Source of the DNA: Halomonas alimentaria
GTDB lineage: Bacteria > Pseudomonadota > Gammaproteobacteria > Pseudomonadales > Halomonadaceae
Length of the DNA: 64,000 nucleotides
Direction: 5' to 3'
Assembly: GCF_009902005.1 (NCBI RefSeq)
Contig: NZ_WUTT01000001.1
Span: forward strand, 1,700,541-1,764,540
The position numbers and the translations under genes are program-made. Positions 16,924 through 24,655 of this stretch are shown piece after piece. The first letter of the stretch is position 1, and each line of letters starts with the position of its first letter. Below the pieces are notes generated by a model. It was not told the DNA's origin. It did no database searches and saw only the letters and a list, made by a program, of their open reading frames with translations.

Positions 16924-18858
16924 ATGAAACTGCTGCAACGCTCCCTGGTGGCACGCATCATCGCCTCGCTGCTCGCCATCAGCGCCATGGCCCTGGTCAG
17001 CATCGTGGTCACCATGACGGTGGCCAACGACAGCCGCGGTGACGCCGGCGCCATCAACGTGGCCGGTTCCCTGCGCATGAACACCTACCAGATCGTCGCT
17101 GCCCTGCAGCGCTACGAGCAGCAGCCCACAGTGGCGCAGCGCTCACGGGTAGAGGAGTTGATGGAGCAGTTCGAGTCGCGTCTGGCCAGTCCCGCACTGA
17201 CCCGTGCGCTGCCCGGGGCCGAGGATCACTCCCTGCACGAACAGTACCGAATGCTTCAGGGGCGCTGGGAGGAGGCGCTGGCCCCCCAGGTGACCCGCGC
17301 CATCGACGGCGGCGGGCTCGAGGTCGAGGCACTGCGCCAGACGCTGGATGGCCTGGTCGGCGATATCGACGCCATGGTCACCCTGCTCGAGCAGAACAGC
17401 GAGTCGAAGATCCAGCTGCTCAGCGCCCTGCAGATCCTGTTCCTGGCACTGACCGCGGTGGTGGTGGCCATCGCCCTCTACGATATCCGCCACAACCTGG
17501 TGGGGCCGCTGCGCCAGCTGGTGGTATTGGCCCGCGAGGCCGCCCAGCGCAACTTCGGCTACCGTACGCATCTCACCGGCAACGATGAACTTGCCCTGCT
17601 CGGGCGCACCTTCGACGGCATGGCCGAGGAGCTCGCCGCCAGCTATGCCGAGCTGGAGGAGCGCGCCTCGCGCAAGAAGGTGGAGCTCGAGCGCAGCAAC
17701 CGGGCCATGCAGGTGATGCACGACGGCAGCCGCGCCCTCTACGGCGGCGGCAACGACCTGTGCGCCAGCGCCGCACCCATGCTGCGGGAGCTCGAGCAGC
17801 TGCTCGAGGTGGGCCCGATCCGGCTGTCGCTGAACGACCCCTACGACGACCGCCAGATCCCGATACTCGCCACCCACTCGCCACGCCGCCCCGAGTACTG
17901 TCGTGATCACGACTGTCACGCCTGCCTGCTCGACGCCCAGCCACTTCGCCTGGAGCAGACCGAGCAAGGCGAGTGCCTGCTGCTGCCGGTGAGCGTGGGC
18001 GAGCTGATGCTCGGCACCCTGGAGGTGTGGCATCCCCGGCGCCAGCCGCTCTCCGACAGCGTCCGCCGCCTGCTCAACGCCCTGGCCGACCAGCTGGCCA
18101 CCGCGGTCTACCTGCAGCGCCGCATCGAGGAGCAGCAGCAGGTCACGCTGATGAACGAGCGCGCCATCATCGCCCGGGAGCTGCACGACTCCCTGGCCCA
18201 GTCGCTCTCCTACCTCAAGATGCAGGTGGCCAGGCTCGAGCGCATGCAGCAGAAGGAGGCCCCGCGGGAGAGCCAGGCGGCGGTATTCGACGAGCTGCGC
18301 ACCGGGCTCGACAGCGCCTATCGCCAGCTGCGCGAGCTGCTCACCACCTTCCGCCTCAAGCTGGAGGGCCCGGGGCTGGCCAGCGCCCTGCGCCAGACCA
18401 CCCGAGAGTTCAGCGACCGACTGGGGTTCCCGGTGGCGCTGGATGTCGATGTGCCGCCCCACCTGCTCAACCCCAACGAGGAGATCCACGTGCTGCAGGT
18501 GGTTCGCGAGGCGCTGGCCAATGTCCTCAAGCACGCCAACGCCCACTGGGCCGCCGTCACCATCGGCTTCCAGGCGGCGCAGCTGCACGTCGCCATCGAG
18601 GATGATGGCGTGGGTCTCGCAGACGACAGCTCGCCGCCGATGCACTACGGCCTGGTGATCATGCGCGACCGCGCCGACACCCTGGGCGGGCAGATGACGC
18701 TGGGCAACCGCCCCGGCGGCGGCACCCGGGTGGAGCTGATCTTCACGCCACAGACCGCACGCCTGATCCACCAGCAGGTGGCTCCCAGCCCGGGCGGCGT
18801 CGCCCCCGCTGCCGACGAGGTGGCCGATATCCCCCATGGCAACAGGACTCCAGGATGA
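16924..18858 (+). CDS. narX: Nitrate/nitrite sensor histidine kinase
   Basis: A 644-residue membrane sensor. Helix 1 spans about 11-33. It is followed by the periplasmic nitrate-binding P-box (DAGAINVAGSLRMNTYQ, residues 40-56) with the conserved arginine R51, then helix 2 (about 165-186), a HAMP linker and a central cysteine-bearing module (YCRDHDCHAC). The HisKA_3 dimerisation domain has phospho-acceptor H421 in ARELHDSLAQSL, and a HATPase domain (IEDDGVGL, RPGGGTRVEL) ends the protein. I chose ATG 16924 because helix 1 follows directly; a longer frame adds a proline-rich leader. The stop overlaps the narL start by 4 nt. Confidence 0.94.
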   Translation: MKLLQRSLVARIIASLLAISAMALVSIVVTMTVANDSRGDAGAINVAGSLRMNTYQIVAALQRYEQQPTVAQRSRVEELMEQFESRLASPALTRALPGAEDHSLHEQYRMLQGRWEEALAPQVTRAIDGGGLEVEALRQTLDGLVGDIDAMVTLLEQNSESKIQLLSALQILFLALTAVVVAIALYDIRHNLVGPLRQLVVLAREAAQRNFGYRTHLTGNDELALLGRTFDGMAEELAASYAELEERASRKKVELERSNRAMQVMHDGSRALYGGGNDLCASAAPMLRELEQLLEVGPIRLSLNDPYDDRQIPILATHSPRRPEYCRDHDCHACLLDAQPLRLEQTEQGECLLLPVSVGELMLGTLEVWHPRRQPLSDSVRRLLNALADQLATAVYLQRRIEEQQQVTLMNERAIIARELHDSLAQSLSYLKMQVARLERMQQKEAPRESQAAVFDELRTGLDSAYRQLRELLTTFRLKLEGPGLASALRQTTREFSDRLGFPVALDVDVPPHLLNPNEEIHVLQVVREALANVLKHANAHWAAVTIGFQAAQLHVAIEDDGVGLADDSSPPMHYGLVIMRDRADTLGGQMTLGNRPGGGTRVELIFTPQTARLIHQQVAPSPGGVAPAADEVADIPHGNRTPG

Positions 18859-19520
18859 CCGACACGACTACCGAGCACCCCGCCACCATCCTGATCATCG
18901 ATGACCATCCGCTGCTGCGTCGCGGCGTCTCCCAGCTGCTGGAGCTGGAGGATGACCTGCTGCTCGCCGGCGAGGCCGGCGATCCCCGGGAGGGCATCCG
19001 CCTGGCCCTGGAGCTCGACCCAGACATGGTGCTGCTCGACCTCAACATGCCGCAGATGGACGGCATTGAGACGCTCAAGCGTCTGCGCGACGGCGGCTTC
19101 GCCGGCCGCGTGGTGATGTTCACGGTCTCCGACCATGAGGAGGACGTGGTCAACGCCCTGCGGTCGGGGGCCGACGGCTACCTGCTCAAGGACATGGACC
19201 CCGACGAGATGGTGCGCCAGCTGCGCCAGGCCTCCCTGGGGCGCATGGTGATCAGCGAGAGCCTCACCGCGCTGCTCGCCGAGGCGCTGTGCAGCCAGCG
19301 CAACCAGCCGGCGGCGCCGGATATCCACAGCCTGACCCAGCGCGAGCGCGAGATCCTTCTCGAGCTGGCCGCGGGGCTCTCCAACAAGATGATCGCCCGC
19401 AAGCTGGAGATCACCGAGGGCACAGTGAAGGTGCACGTCAAGCACCTGCTCAAGAAGCTCAACCTGCGCTCGCGGGTCGAGGCCGCGGTGTGGGCCGTAC
19501 AGGAAGGGATCGAGCGCTAA
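18855..19520 (+). CDS. narL: Nitrate/nitrite response regulator
   Basis: A 221-residue NarL/FixJ-family regulator. The receiver domain (about 10-125) has the acidic pocket D16-D17, phospho-acceptor D62 in LLDLNMPQMDG, and KDMDPDEM near its end. The LuxR-type HTH (about 155-215) has LTQREREILLELAAGLSNKMIA and ITEGTVKVHVKHLLKKL. Phosphorylation by NarX frees the HTH to bind heptamers. It overlaps narX by 4 nt and forms a two-gene operon with it. Candidate targets, inferred from TACCTCC-type words, are narG, narX and narK. Confidence 0.95.
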   Translation: MTDTTTEHPATILIIDDHPLLRRGVSQLLELEDDLLLAGEAGDPREGIRLALELDPDMVLLDLNMPQMDGIETLKRLRDGGFAGRVVMFTVSDHEEDVVNALRSGADGYLLKDMDPDEMVRQLRQASLGRMVISESLTALLAEALCSQRNQPAAPDIHSLTQREREILLELAAGLSNKMIARKLEITEGTVKVHVKHLLKKLNLRSRVEAAVWAVQEGIER

Positions 19521-19542
19521 CCGAGACCCGGCTCTGTGTGGA

Positions 19543-19559
19543 TACCTCCAAATACCCTC
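19543..19559. promoter_or_regulatory. NarL-like heptamer pair upstream of narK
   Basis: TACCTCC (19543-19549) and TACCCTC (19553-19559) lie in tandem just after narL. They are about 240 bp before narK and belong to the same motif family as those before narG and narX. Confidence 0.4.
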
Positions 19560-19640
19560 GGGGCGCCGATGCGCCCCCACCACCCCCTTACCGAAACTCG
19601 ATAATTCTTTATAAACAATTAATTAAAGATTATCCCTCTC

Positions 19641-19656
19641 TACCTCCCTGGAGGTA
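19641..19656. promoter_or_regulatory. 7-2-7 NarL-type site upstream of narK
   Basis: TACCTCC-CT-GGAGGTA is a perfect inverted pair of heptamers with a 2-nt gap, the 7-2-7 layout preferred by E. coli NarL. Its centre is 93 bp upstream of the FNR box centre. An AT-rich stretch (about 19601-19632) beside it could take a bending protein such as IHF. A nitrate-activated, FNR-type-dependent narK promoter is inferred. Confidence 0.6.
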
Positions 19657-19734
19657 TACCCGCCCGACGTGGCGTCGTTTGCCACGTTTCCCGATTCCGC
19701 CTCCCGGCGTATCTTTCCACCATCTTCGTGCGCC

Positions 19735-19748
19735 TTGATATCGATCAA
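19735..19748. promoter_or_regulatory. FNR/DNR box of narK
   Basis: TTGATATCGATCAA is a perfect match to TTGAY-N4-RTCAA and a full palindrome. If it is a class II site centred at -41.5, transcription would start near 19783, 14 nt before the narK start. Confidence 0.85.
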
Positions 19749-19796
19749 CCGGTTCGGGGCCGATGCGAGCACCGCTAGACCTCAAGGGGAAACGCC

Positions 19797-21389
19797 ATGA
19801 CCAGGAAGAATGCCGACATCGAACAGTGGGATGTCGAGAACGAGGAGTTCTGGGAGTCGGAGGGCAAGCGGGTTGCCAACCGCAACCTATGGGTCTCCAT
19901 TCCCAGCCTGCTGCTGGGCTTCGCCGTCTGGCTGATGTGGGGCATGATCACCACCCAGATGCAGAACCTGGGCTTCCCGTTCACGGTGGAGCAGCTGTTC
20001 ACCCTGACGGCGATCGCCGGCCTGGCCGGCGCCACCCTGCGCATCCCCGCCTCCTTCATGATCCGCATCGCCGGCGGGCGCAACACCATCTTCCTGACCA
20101 CCGCCCTGCTGATGATCCCCGCCATGGGCACCGGCATCGCGCTGATGAATCCCGAGACCCCCTTCTGGGTGTTCCAGGCACTCGCGCTGCTCTCCGGCAT
20201 CGGCGGCGGCAACTTCGCCAACTCGATGAGCAACATCTCCAACTTCTTCCCCAAGAAGCAGCAGGGCTATGCCCTGGGGATGAACGCCGGGCTGGGCAAC
20301 TTCGGCGTCACCTCCATGCAGATCCTGATCCCGCTGGTGATGACCGTGGGCCTGTTCGGCGCCCTGGGCGGCGACCCCATGGAGCTGCAGAAGGCCAGCG
20401 GCACCCTGATCGGGCGCATCGAGGCGGGCACCCAGACCTGGATCCAGAACGCCGGCTTCGTCTGGATGCTGTTCCTGATCCCGCTGGCCTTCGCCGGCTG
20501 GTTCGGCATGAACAACCTGCGCACCATCACCCCCAACCCGGGCACACCGCTGCAGGCCTTCGGCAAGATCCTCGGGCTCTACGGGGTCGGTGTCGTGACC
20601 TCCATCGTCGGCGTGGTGGCGCTGGGCTATCTCAACATGTGGCTCGCCCTGCCGCTGACCATCGTGCTCACCGTGGTGCTGCTGCGCCTGATTCCCGGTG
20701 ACATCAAGCCCGGTATCAAGAAGCAGTTCGAGATCTTCTCCAACAAGCACACCTGGTCGATGACCGTGCTCTACATCGCCACCTTCGGCTCCTTCATCGG
20801 CTTCTCCGCTGCCCTGCCGCTCTCCATCTCGGTGATCTTCGGCAACATGATGGAGGTCGCCGCCGACGGCAGCATGACCCGCGTCGCCAACCCCGAGGCT
20901 CCCAGCGCCCTGACCTGGGCCTGGATGGGCCCCTTCGTGGGCGCCCTGATCCGTCCGGTGGGCGGCTGGATCTCCGACAAGCTGGGCGGTTCCATCGTCA
21001 CCCAGGTGATCACCGCCATCATGGTGGTGGGCTCGGTGGGCGCCGGCTACGTGATGATGCTGGCCTACAACTCTACCGACCCCAACCAGTACTTCTGGAT
21101 GTTCCTGCTGCTGTTCATCGTGCTGTTCGCCGCCAGCGGCATCGGCAACGGCTCCACCTTCCGCAGCATCGGCTTCATCTTCGACCCGCAGCAGAAGGGC
21201 CCGGCACTGGGCTGGACCTCGGCAGTGGCCGCCTATGGCTCCTTCATCGCCCCGCGGGTGATGGGCGAGCAGATCAAGGCCGGCACCCCGGAACTCGCCA
21301 TGTACGGCTTCGCGGTCTTCTACGCGCTCTGCCTGGTGGTCAACTGGTGGTTCTACCTGCGCAAGAACGCCTACGTGAAGAATCCCTGA
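19797..21389 (+). CDS. narK: Nitrate/nitrite antiporter NarK
   Basis: A 530-residue MFS protein of the nitrate/nitrite porter family, 12 helices plus extra loops, longer than E. coli NarK (about 460). Anion-binding positions are intact: LRIP arginine in helix 2, signature GLGNFG in helix 5, IRPVGGWISDKLGG in helix 8, and the second signature GIGNGSTFRSI in helix 11. It exchanges cytoplasmic nitrite for periplasmic nitrate, feeding NarG. AGGGGA precedes the start. The FNR box and NarL sites upstream, and a terminator downstream, make it its own unit. Confidence 0.92.
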   Translation: MTRKNADIEQWDVENEEFWESEGKRVANRNLWVSIPSLLLGFAVWLMWGMITTQMQNLGFPFTVEQLFTLTAIAGLAGATLRIPASFMIRIAGGRNTIFLTTALLMIPAMGTGIALMNPETPFWVFQALALLSGIGGGNFANSMSNISNFFPKKQQGYALGMNAGLGNFGVTSMQILIPLVMTVGLFGALGGDPMELQKASGTLIGRIEAGTQTWIQNAGFVWMLFLIPLAFAGWFGMNNLRTITPNPGTPLQAFGKILGLYGVGVVTSIVGVVALGYLNMWLALPLTIVLTVVLLRLIPGDIKPGIKKQFEIFSNKHTWSMTVLYIATFGSFIGFSAALPLSISVIFGNMMEVAADGSMTRVANPEAPSALTWAWMGPFVGALIRPVGGWISDKLGGSIVTQVITAIMVVGSVGAGYVMMLAYNSTDPNQYFWMFLLLFIVLFAASGIGNGSTFRSIGFIFDPQQKGPALGWTSAVAAYGSFIAPRVMGEQIKAGTPELAMYGFAVFYALCLVVNWWFYLRKNAYVKNP

Positions 21390-21413
21390 AGCCTCTATGA
21401 AGGAGTAATAAAG

Positions 21414-21447
21414 AGCCGATCTTTCACCATGATAGGTCGGCTTTTTT
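21414..21447 (+). terminator. Rho-independent terminator after narK
   Basis: A stem AGCCGA/TCGGCT, extended inward by a U-G and a C-G pair, is followed by six T residues. The last T residues overlap the FNR box of the next gene. Confidence 0.75.
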
Positions 21448-21459
21448 GATACCGATCAA
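21446..21459. promoter_or_regulatory. FNR/DNR box of the second nitrate carrier
   Basis: TTGATACCGATCAA has two perfect half-sites. A class II start would fall near 21494, with TATCCT at 21481-21486 in the place of a -10 element and a 30-nt leader to the ATG at 21524. It abuts the T-tract of the narK terminator. Confidence 0.85.
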
Positions 21460-21523
21460 GGCAATAATCACTCCCTGGCATATCCTGAAACCATCCCTTA
21501 ACCCGGCAAACTCGGAGGGTCTT

Positions 21524-22837
21524 ATGGCCTCTGAACGCTTCAAGCAAACCTCGGTGCTGATAGCCAACACCTTCGCCTTCACCATGTGCTTCATGGTGTG
21601 GACGATGTTCGGCGAGATCGGCGTACCGATCGCAGAGCAGCTCGACCTCAACGGCACCCAGTTCGGCATCCTCACCGCGGTACCCATCCTCACTGGCGCC
21701 CTGTCGCGGCTGCCGCTGGGCTCGCTGACCGACCGCTACGGCGGCCGCCCGGTGTTCTTCATTATCCTGCTGGTGATCGTGCCGGCCATCTGGCTGGTGC
21801 AGTTCGCCACCGCGTACTGGCAGCTGCTGGTACTCGGCGCCTTCGTCGGCCTCGCCGGCGGCTCCTTCTCGGTGGGCATCACCTACACCGCCAAGTGGTT
21901 CGAGAAGGATCGCCAGGGCCTGGCCATGGGGATCTTCGGCGCCGGCAACGCCGGGGCCGCGGTCACCAAGTTCATCGCCCCCACCGTGATCGTGGTACTG
22001 GGCTGGCAGGCCGTGCCCAACATCTACGCCGGCATCATGCTGGTCACCGCGGTGCTGTTCTGGTTCTTCACCTACTCCAACCCCGCCCACCGCACCGCCA
22101 GCAGCGTCTCGCTGCGCGACCAGCTCAGGGTCCTCAACGACCCCAAGGTGTGGAAGTACTGCCAGTACTACTCGGTAGTGTTCGGCGGCTATGTCGGCGT
22201 CTCCCTGTGGCTGACCCGCTACTACATGGGCGAATACGGTTTCGGCATCCAGGTCGCGGCGCTGATCGCCACCATCTTCGTGCTGCCTTCCGGGGTGATC
22301 CGCGCCTTCGGTGGCTGGCTCTCCGACCGCTTCGGCGCCCACACCGTCACCTGGACCTGCCTGTGGGCCAGCCTGATCGCGCTGTTCATCATGTCCTATC
22401 CCGAGACCCAGTACCGCGTGGCCGGTGCCGGCGGCGAAGGGATGGTCGAGTTTGGCTTCGGCATCCCGGTATGGCTGTTCACCACCGCCCTGTTCGTGGT
22501 GGGTATCGCCTGGGGCATCGGCAAGGCCTCGGTATTCAAGTACCTCTCCAACGAGTACCACGAGAACCTCGGCCTGGTCTCCGGCATCGTCGGCCTGGCC
22601 GGCGGTATCGGCGGCTTCCTGCTGCCGATCATGTTCGGCGCCCTGGTGGATATCACCGGCGTGGCCACCACCGTGTGGATGCTCTGCTTCGGTGTGACCC
22701 TGGTCTCGATCATCTGGATGTGGTGGACCGAGCGTCGCGTGCCGATGCTGACCCGCGACGAGAAACATCCGGGCAAATCCGCCGAGACCCAGTCCGCCGA
22801 AACCCAATCCGCCGAAACCAGGCCGACCGAGAGTTGA
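21524..22837 (+). CDS. narK1: NarK1-type nitrate transporter (nitrate/proton symport class)
   Basis: A 437-residue, 12-helix MFS carrier. Signatures are FTMCFMVWTMFGEIGVPI (helix 1), LSRLPLGSLTDRYGGRP with the helix-2 arginine, FGAGNAGAAVT in helix 5, IRAFGGWLSDRFGA in helix 8, and GIGKASVFKYL in helix 11. The lysine in the last motif is typical of NarK1 proteins, thought to import nitrate with protons to start respiration. ATG 21524 has GGAGGGT upstream. The soluble tail carries a three-fold 5-residue repeat. It has its own FNR box, so it is not strictly tied to narK. Confidence 0.9.
   Translation: MASERFKQTSVLIANTFAFTMCFMVWTMFGEIGVPIAEQLDLNGTQFGILTAVPILTGALSRLPLGSLTDRYGGRPVFFIILLVIVPAIWLVQFATAYWQLLVLGAFVGLAGGSFSVGITYTAKWFEKDRQGLAMGIFGAGNAGAAVTKFIAPTVIVVLGWQAVPNIYAGIMLVTAVLFWFFTYSNPAHRTASSVSLRDQLRVLNDPKVWKYCQYYSVVFGGYVGVSLWLTRYYMGEYGFGIQVAALIATIFVLPSGVIRAFGGWLSDRFGAHTVTWTCLWASLIALFIMSYPETQYRVAGAGGEGMVEFGFGIPVWLFTTALFVVGIAWGIGKASVFKYLSNEYHENLGLVSGIVGLAGGIGGFLLPIMFGALVDITGVATTVWMLCFGVTLVSIIWMWWTERRVPMLTRDEKHPGKSAETQSAETQSAETRPTES
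22778..22822 (+). repeat. In-frame 15-nt tandem repeat in the narK1 tail
   Basis: Three 15-nt units, TCCGCCGARACCCAR twice and a degenerate third (TCCGCCGAAACCAGG), encode SAETQ-SAETQ-SAETR. They lie at the cytoplasmic C-terminus of the carrier and look like slippage expansion with no functional constraint. Confidence 0.85.
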
Positions 22838-22871
22838 TCCAGGCCAAGTCTTCCCGCAAGGTCTCGCGCTA

Positions 22872-22894
22872 TAGTAGCATCCTGAATACATCTT
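22872..22894. promoter_or_regulatory. Candidate NsrR operator of the norEF operon
   Basis: The site reads TAGTAGCAT-CCTGA-ATACATCTT, compared with AAGATGYAT-N5-ATRCATCTT. The right half is perfect and the left half matches 6 of 9. It lies 46 nt upstream of the gene at 22940. NsrR is an NO-sensing repressor; its gene is not in the window. Confidence 0.6.
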
Positions 22895-22939
22895 AGGCCG
22901 GCCCGCCAGGGCCGGTCGCCTGCCAAGCGAGGACCCGTC

Positions 22940-23401
22940 ATGTCCACCCCTCAGGCCTTCCCTGCCGCTTCCGGCGACCACTTCGCCGACGCGAATCCCG
23001 GCAAGCAGTCCCGCGGGCGCGGCGCCGCCATCATCGTCTACATGCTGTTCCTGGGCAGCGTGCTGGCGGTGGTCACTGCACCCATCGCCGTGCTGATCGC
23101 CCATTTCAAGCGTCCCGGTGCCGAGCCCTGGGTGCAGAGCCACCTGCAGTTCCAGATCCGTACCTTCTGGCTCGGCGTGCTGGGCGGCGCCGCCTTCATC
23201 GCCACCTGGCAGCTGCTGGGGCTGGCCGGCATCCCGCCCATGGCGCCCTGGGCCATGGGTTACCTCTACTTCACCGCCTGCATGATCTGGATGGTGGGGC
23301 GCTGCGCCGTGGGCATCGCCCGGCTGACCTCCAACCGCCCGATAGACAACCCGCGCAGCCTGGCCTTCGGCGGCTCCCGGGTAACCCTGACCGACGCATG
23401 A
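22940..23401 (+). CDS. COG3671/DUF4870-like membrane protein, NO-regulon member
   Basis: A 153-residue protein with a polar N-terminal 28 residues and three or four hydrophobic helices (about 29-52, 70-92, 98-120). The segment AEPWVQSHLQFQIRTFWLGVLGG matches a small predicted membrane-protein family, COG3671-like from memory, of unknown function. Its stop overlaps the norE start in ATGA, so it is translated with norE. It follows the NsrR-like site. Co-regulation and coupling suggest a part in NO reductase assembly or in tolerance of NO at the membrane; no activity can be named. Confidence 0.75.
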   Translation: MSTPQAFPAASGDHFADANPGKQSRGRGAAIIVYMLFLGSVLAVVTAPIAVLIAHFKRPGAEPWVQSHLQFQIRTFWLGVLGGAAFIATWQLLGLAGIPPMAPWAMGYLYFTACMIWMVGRCAVGIARLTSNRPIDNPRSLAFGGSRVTLTDA

Positions 23402-23967
23402 GGGAACAGGAGCTTCCCAACCCCGGGTGGGGGCCGCTCTCCGCCTTGCCCGGCAACCCGCTGATGTGGGTGCTGATCCTCAGCGAGTTGCTGGTGTTCA
23501 TGGCGTTCTTCGCCCTCTATGCCGCCGAGCGTGCCGCCCAGGTGGCGCTGTTCGACGCTTCACAGCAGGAGCTCGACCCGCTGATGGGCGGGCTCAATAC
23601 CCTGGTGCTGCTGACCAGCGGCCTGTGCGTGGCGCTGGCCGTGGAGGCCAGTGCCGCGGAACGTATCCGCCGTACCCGCCAGTGGCTGGCCGCCGCCATG
23701 GGGCTGGGCGTGCTGTTCGGGGTGATCAAGGTGGTCGAGTATTCGAGCAAGTTCGCCGTGGGGATCACCCCGGACACCAATACCTTCTTCGGCTTCTACT
23801 ACGGCCTGACCGCCTTCCATTTCGCCCACGTGCTGTTCGGCCTGGCGCTGCTGGCCCTGGTCAGCTGGCGCACCAGCCTCGAGAACGTGGAGACCGCCGC
23901 CGCCTTCTGGCACATGGTCGACCTGATCTGGATCCTGCTCTACCCGCTGCTCTATTTATTGCGCTGA
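23398..23967 (+). CDS. norE: NorE, cytochrome c oxidase subunit III-like protein
   Basis: A 189-residue membrane protein of the heme-copper oxidase subunit III family with five helices. Its start (GNPLMWVLILSELLVFMAFFALY) and the later FGFYYGLTAFHFAHVLFGLALL and FWHMVDLIWILLYPLLYL are family hallmarks. NorE assists full activity of NorCB in other denitrifiers but is not a subunit of the purified enzyme. It overlaps the gene before it by 4 nt. Its stop codon lies inside the first copy of a 19-bp tandem duplication. Confidence 0.9.
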   Translation: MREQELPNPGWGPLSALPGNPLMWVLILSELLVFMAFFALYAAERAAQVALFDASQQELDPLMGGLNTLVLLTSGLCVALAVEASAAERIRRTRQWLAAAMGLGVLFGVIKVVEYSSKFAVGITPDTNTFFGFYYGLTAFHFAHVLFGLALLALVSWRTSLENVETAAAFWHMVDLIWILLYPLLYLLR

Positions 23968-23995
23968 GGGCTCCCTATTGCGCTGAGGGCTCCCT
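23958..23995 (+). repeat. Exact 19-bp tandem duplication at the norE stop
   Basis: ATTGCGCTGAGGGCTCCCT occurs twice back to back (23958-23976 and 23977-23995). The first copy holds the last codons and TGA of norE; the second lies in the 51-bp gap to norF. It increases the norE-norF distance by 19 bp and looks like a recent slippage event. Confidence 0.95.
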
Positions 23996-24018
23996 TTTGT
24001 GCTGAACCGGAGGATGGC

Positions 24019-24309
24019 ATGACCTCGCTGCCCGGTACCCGCCGACTGTTGACCACCTGGGCGATCCTGATGGGACTGACCCTGGTGTCCATGGTTTCGG
24101 CGCTCTTCGACGCCAACGACTGGCAGGCGCTGCCGCTATGGTCGGCGGCCCTGGTGATCCTGGCTACCGGCTTCAAGGCCCAGCGCCTGCTGATGGTCTA
24201 CCTCAACCTGCGCATGGCCACCCCGGCCTGGAAGGGCGCCTTCGTGGGCCTGGTGGCGCTGACCCTGGCGCTGATCGGCGCCGGCTACCTGGTGGCACGG
24301 CTGACCTGA
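24019..24309 (+). CDS. norF: NorF, cytochrome c oxidase subunit IV-like protein
   Basis: A 96-residue protein with three hydrophobic helices (about 10-28, 37-53, 72-94), of the prokaryotic cytochrome c oxidase subunit IV / NorF type. Supporting segments are RRLLTTWAILMGLTLVSM and ILATGFKAQRLLMVYLNLR. It is the last gene of the plus-strand operon and probably acts with NorE in maturation or stability of the NO reductase. A bidirectional terminator follows 21 nt later. Confidence 0.85.
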   Translation: MTSLPGTRRLLTTWAILMGLTLVSMVSALFDANDWQALPLWSAALVILATGFKAQRLLMVYLNLRMATPAWKGAFVGLVALTLALIGAGYLVARLT

Positions 24310-24330
24310 CACTCGCTTCTCACAATGCCG

Positions 24331-24354
24331 AAGGGCCTGCATTGGCAGGCCCTT
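24331..24354. terminator. Bidirectional terminator between norF and the norCBQD operon
   Basis: A perfect 10-bp stem AAGGGCCTGC / GCAGGCCCTT with loop ATTG lies in the 78-bp gap between two convergent operons. Confidence 0.75.
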
Positions 24355-24387
24355 AGTCGTCGTGCGGTGCTGTTTCCTGGGGGGTGG

Positions 24388-24606
24388 CTAGCGCCGCTGC
24401 GGGTGATCGGGTGGCGTGCTTGCCCGGGCCCAGTTCTCCAGGGCGCGGCCCAGGCGCATCAGGGCATAGACCATGACCGGGGTCAGCAGCATCAGGCCGA
24501 TGCCCCAGTCGCGGTTATTGATCAACCAAACCAGCGGCAGCACCAGCGCCACGGCGACCAGGCACCAGGCCGCCACGGCAAGGATCAGTCGGGTTTGAAC
24601 GGTCAT
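24388..24606 (-). CDS. 72-residue membrane protein closing the norCBQD operon
   Basis: A small protein with two hydrophobic helices (about residues 6-28 and 33-51) separated by a short NNRD loop, and a polar tail. ATG 24606 is preceded by GAGGAG at good spacing. It is 49 nt downstream of norD on the same strand and ends at the operon terminator. I do not recognise the family. Position suggests a role linked to NO reductase assembly, perhaps like other small proteins at the ends of nor operons; that is inference. Confidence 0.7.
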   Translation of the reverse strand: MTVQTRLILAVAAWCLVAVALVLPLVWLINNRDWGIGLMLLTPVMVYALMRLGRALENWARASTPPDHPQRR

Positions 24607-24655
24607 GGCGCGCTCCTCGGCGACGGTTCGACTGGCGAGTGGGAATGGAAAGGGC

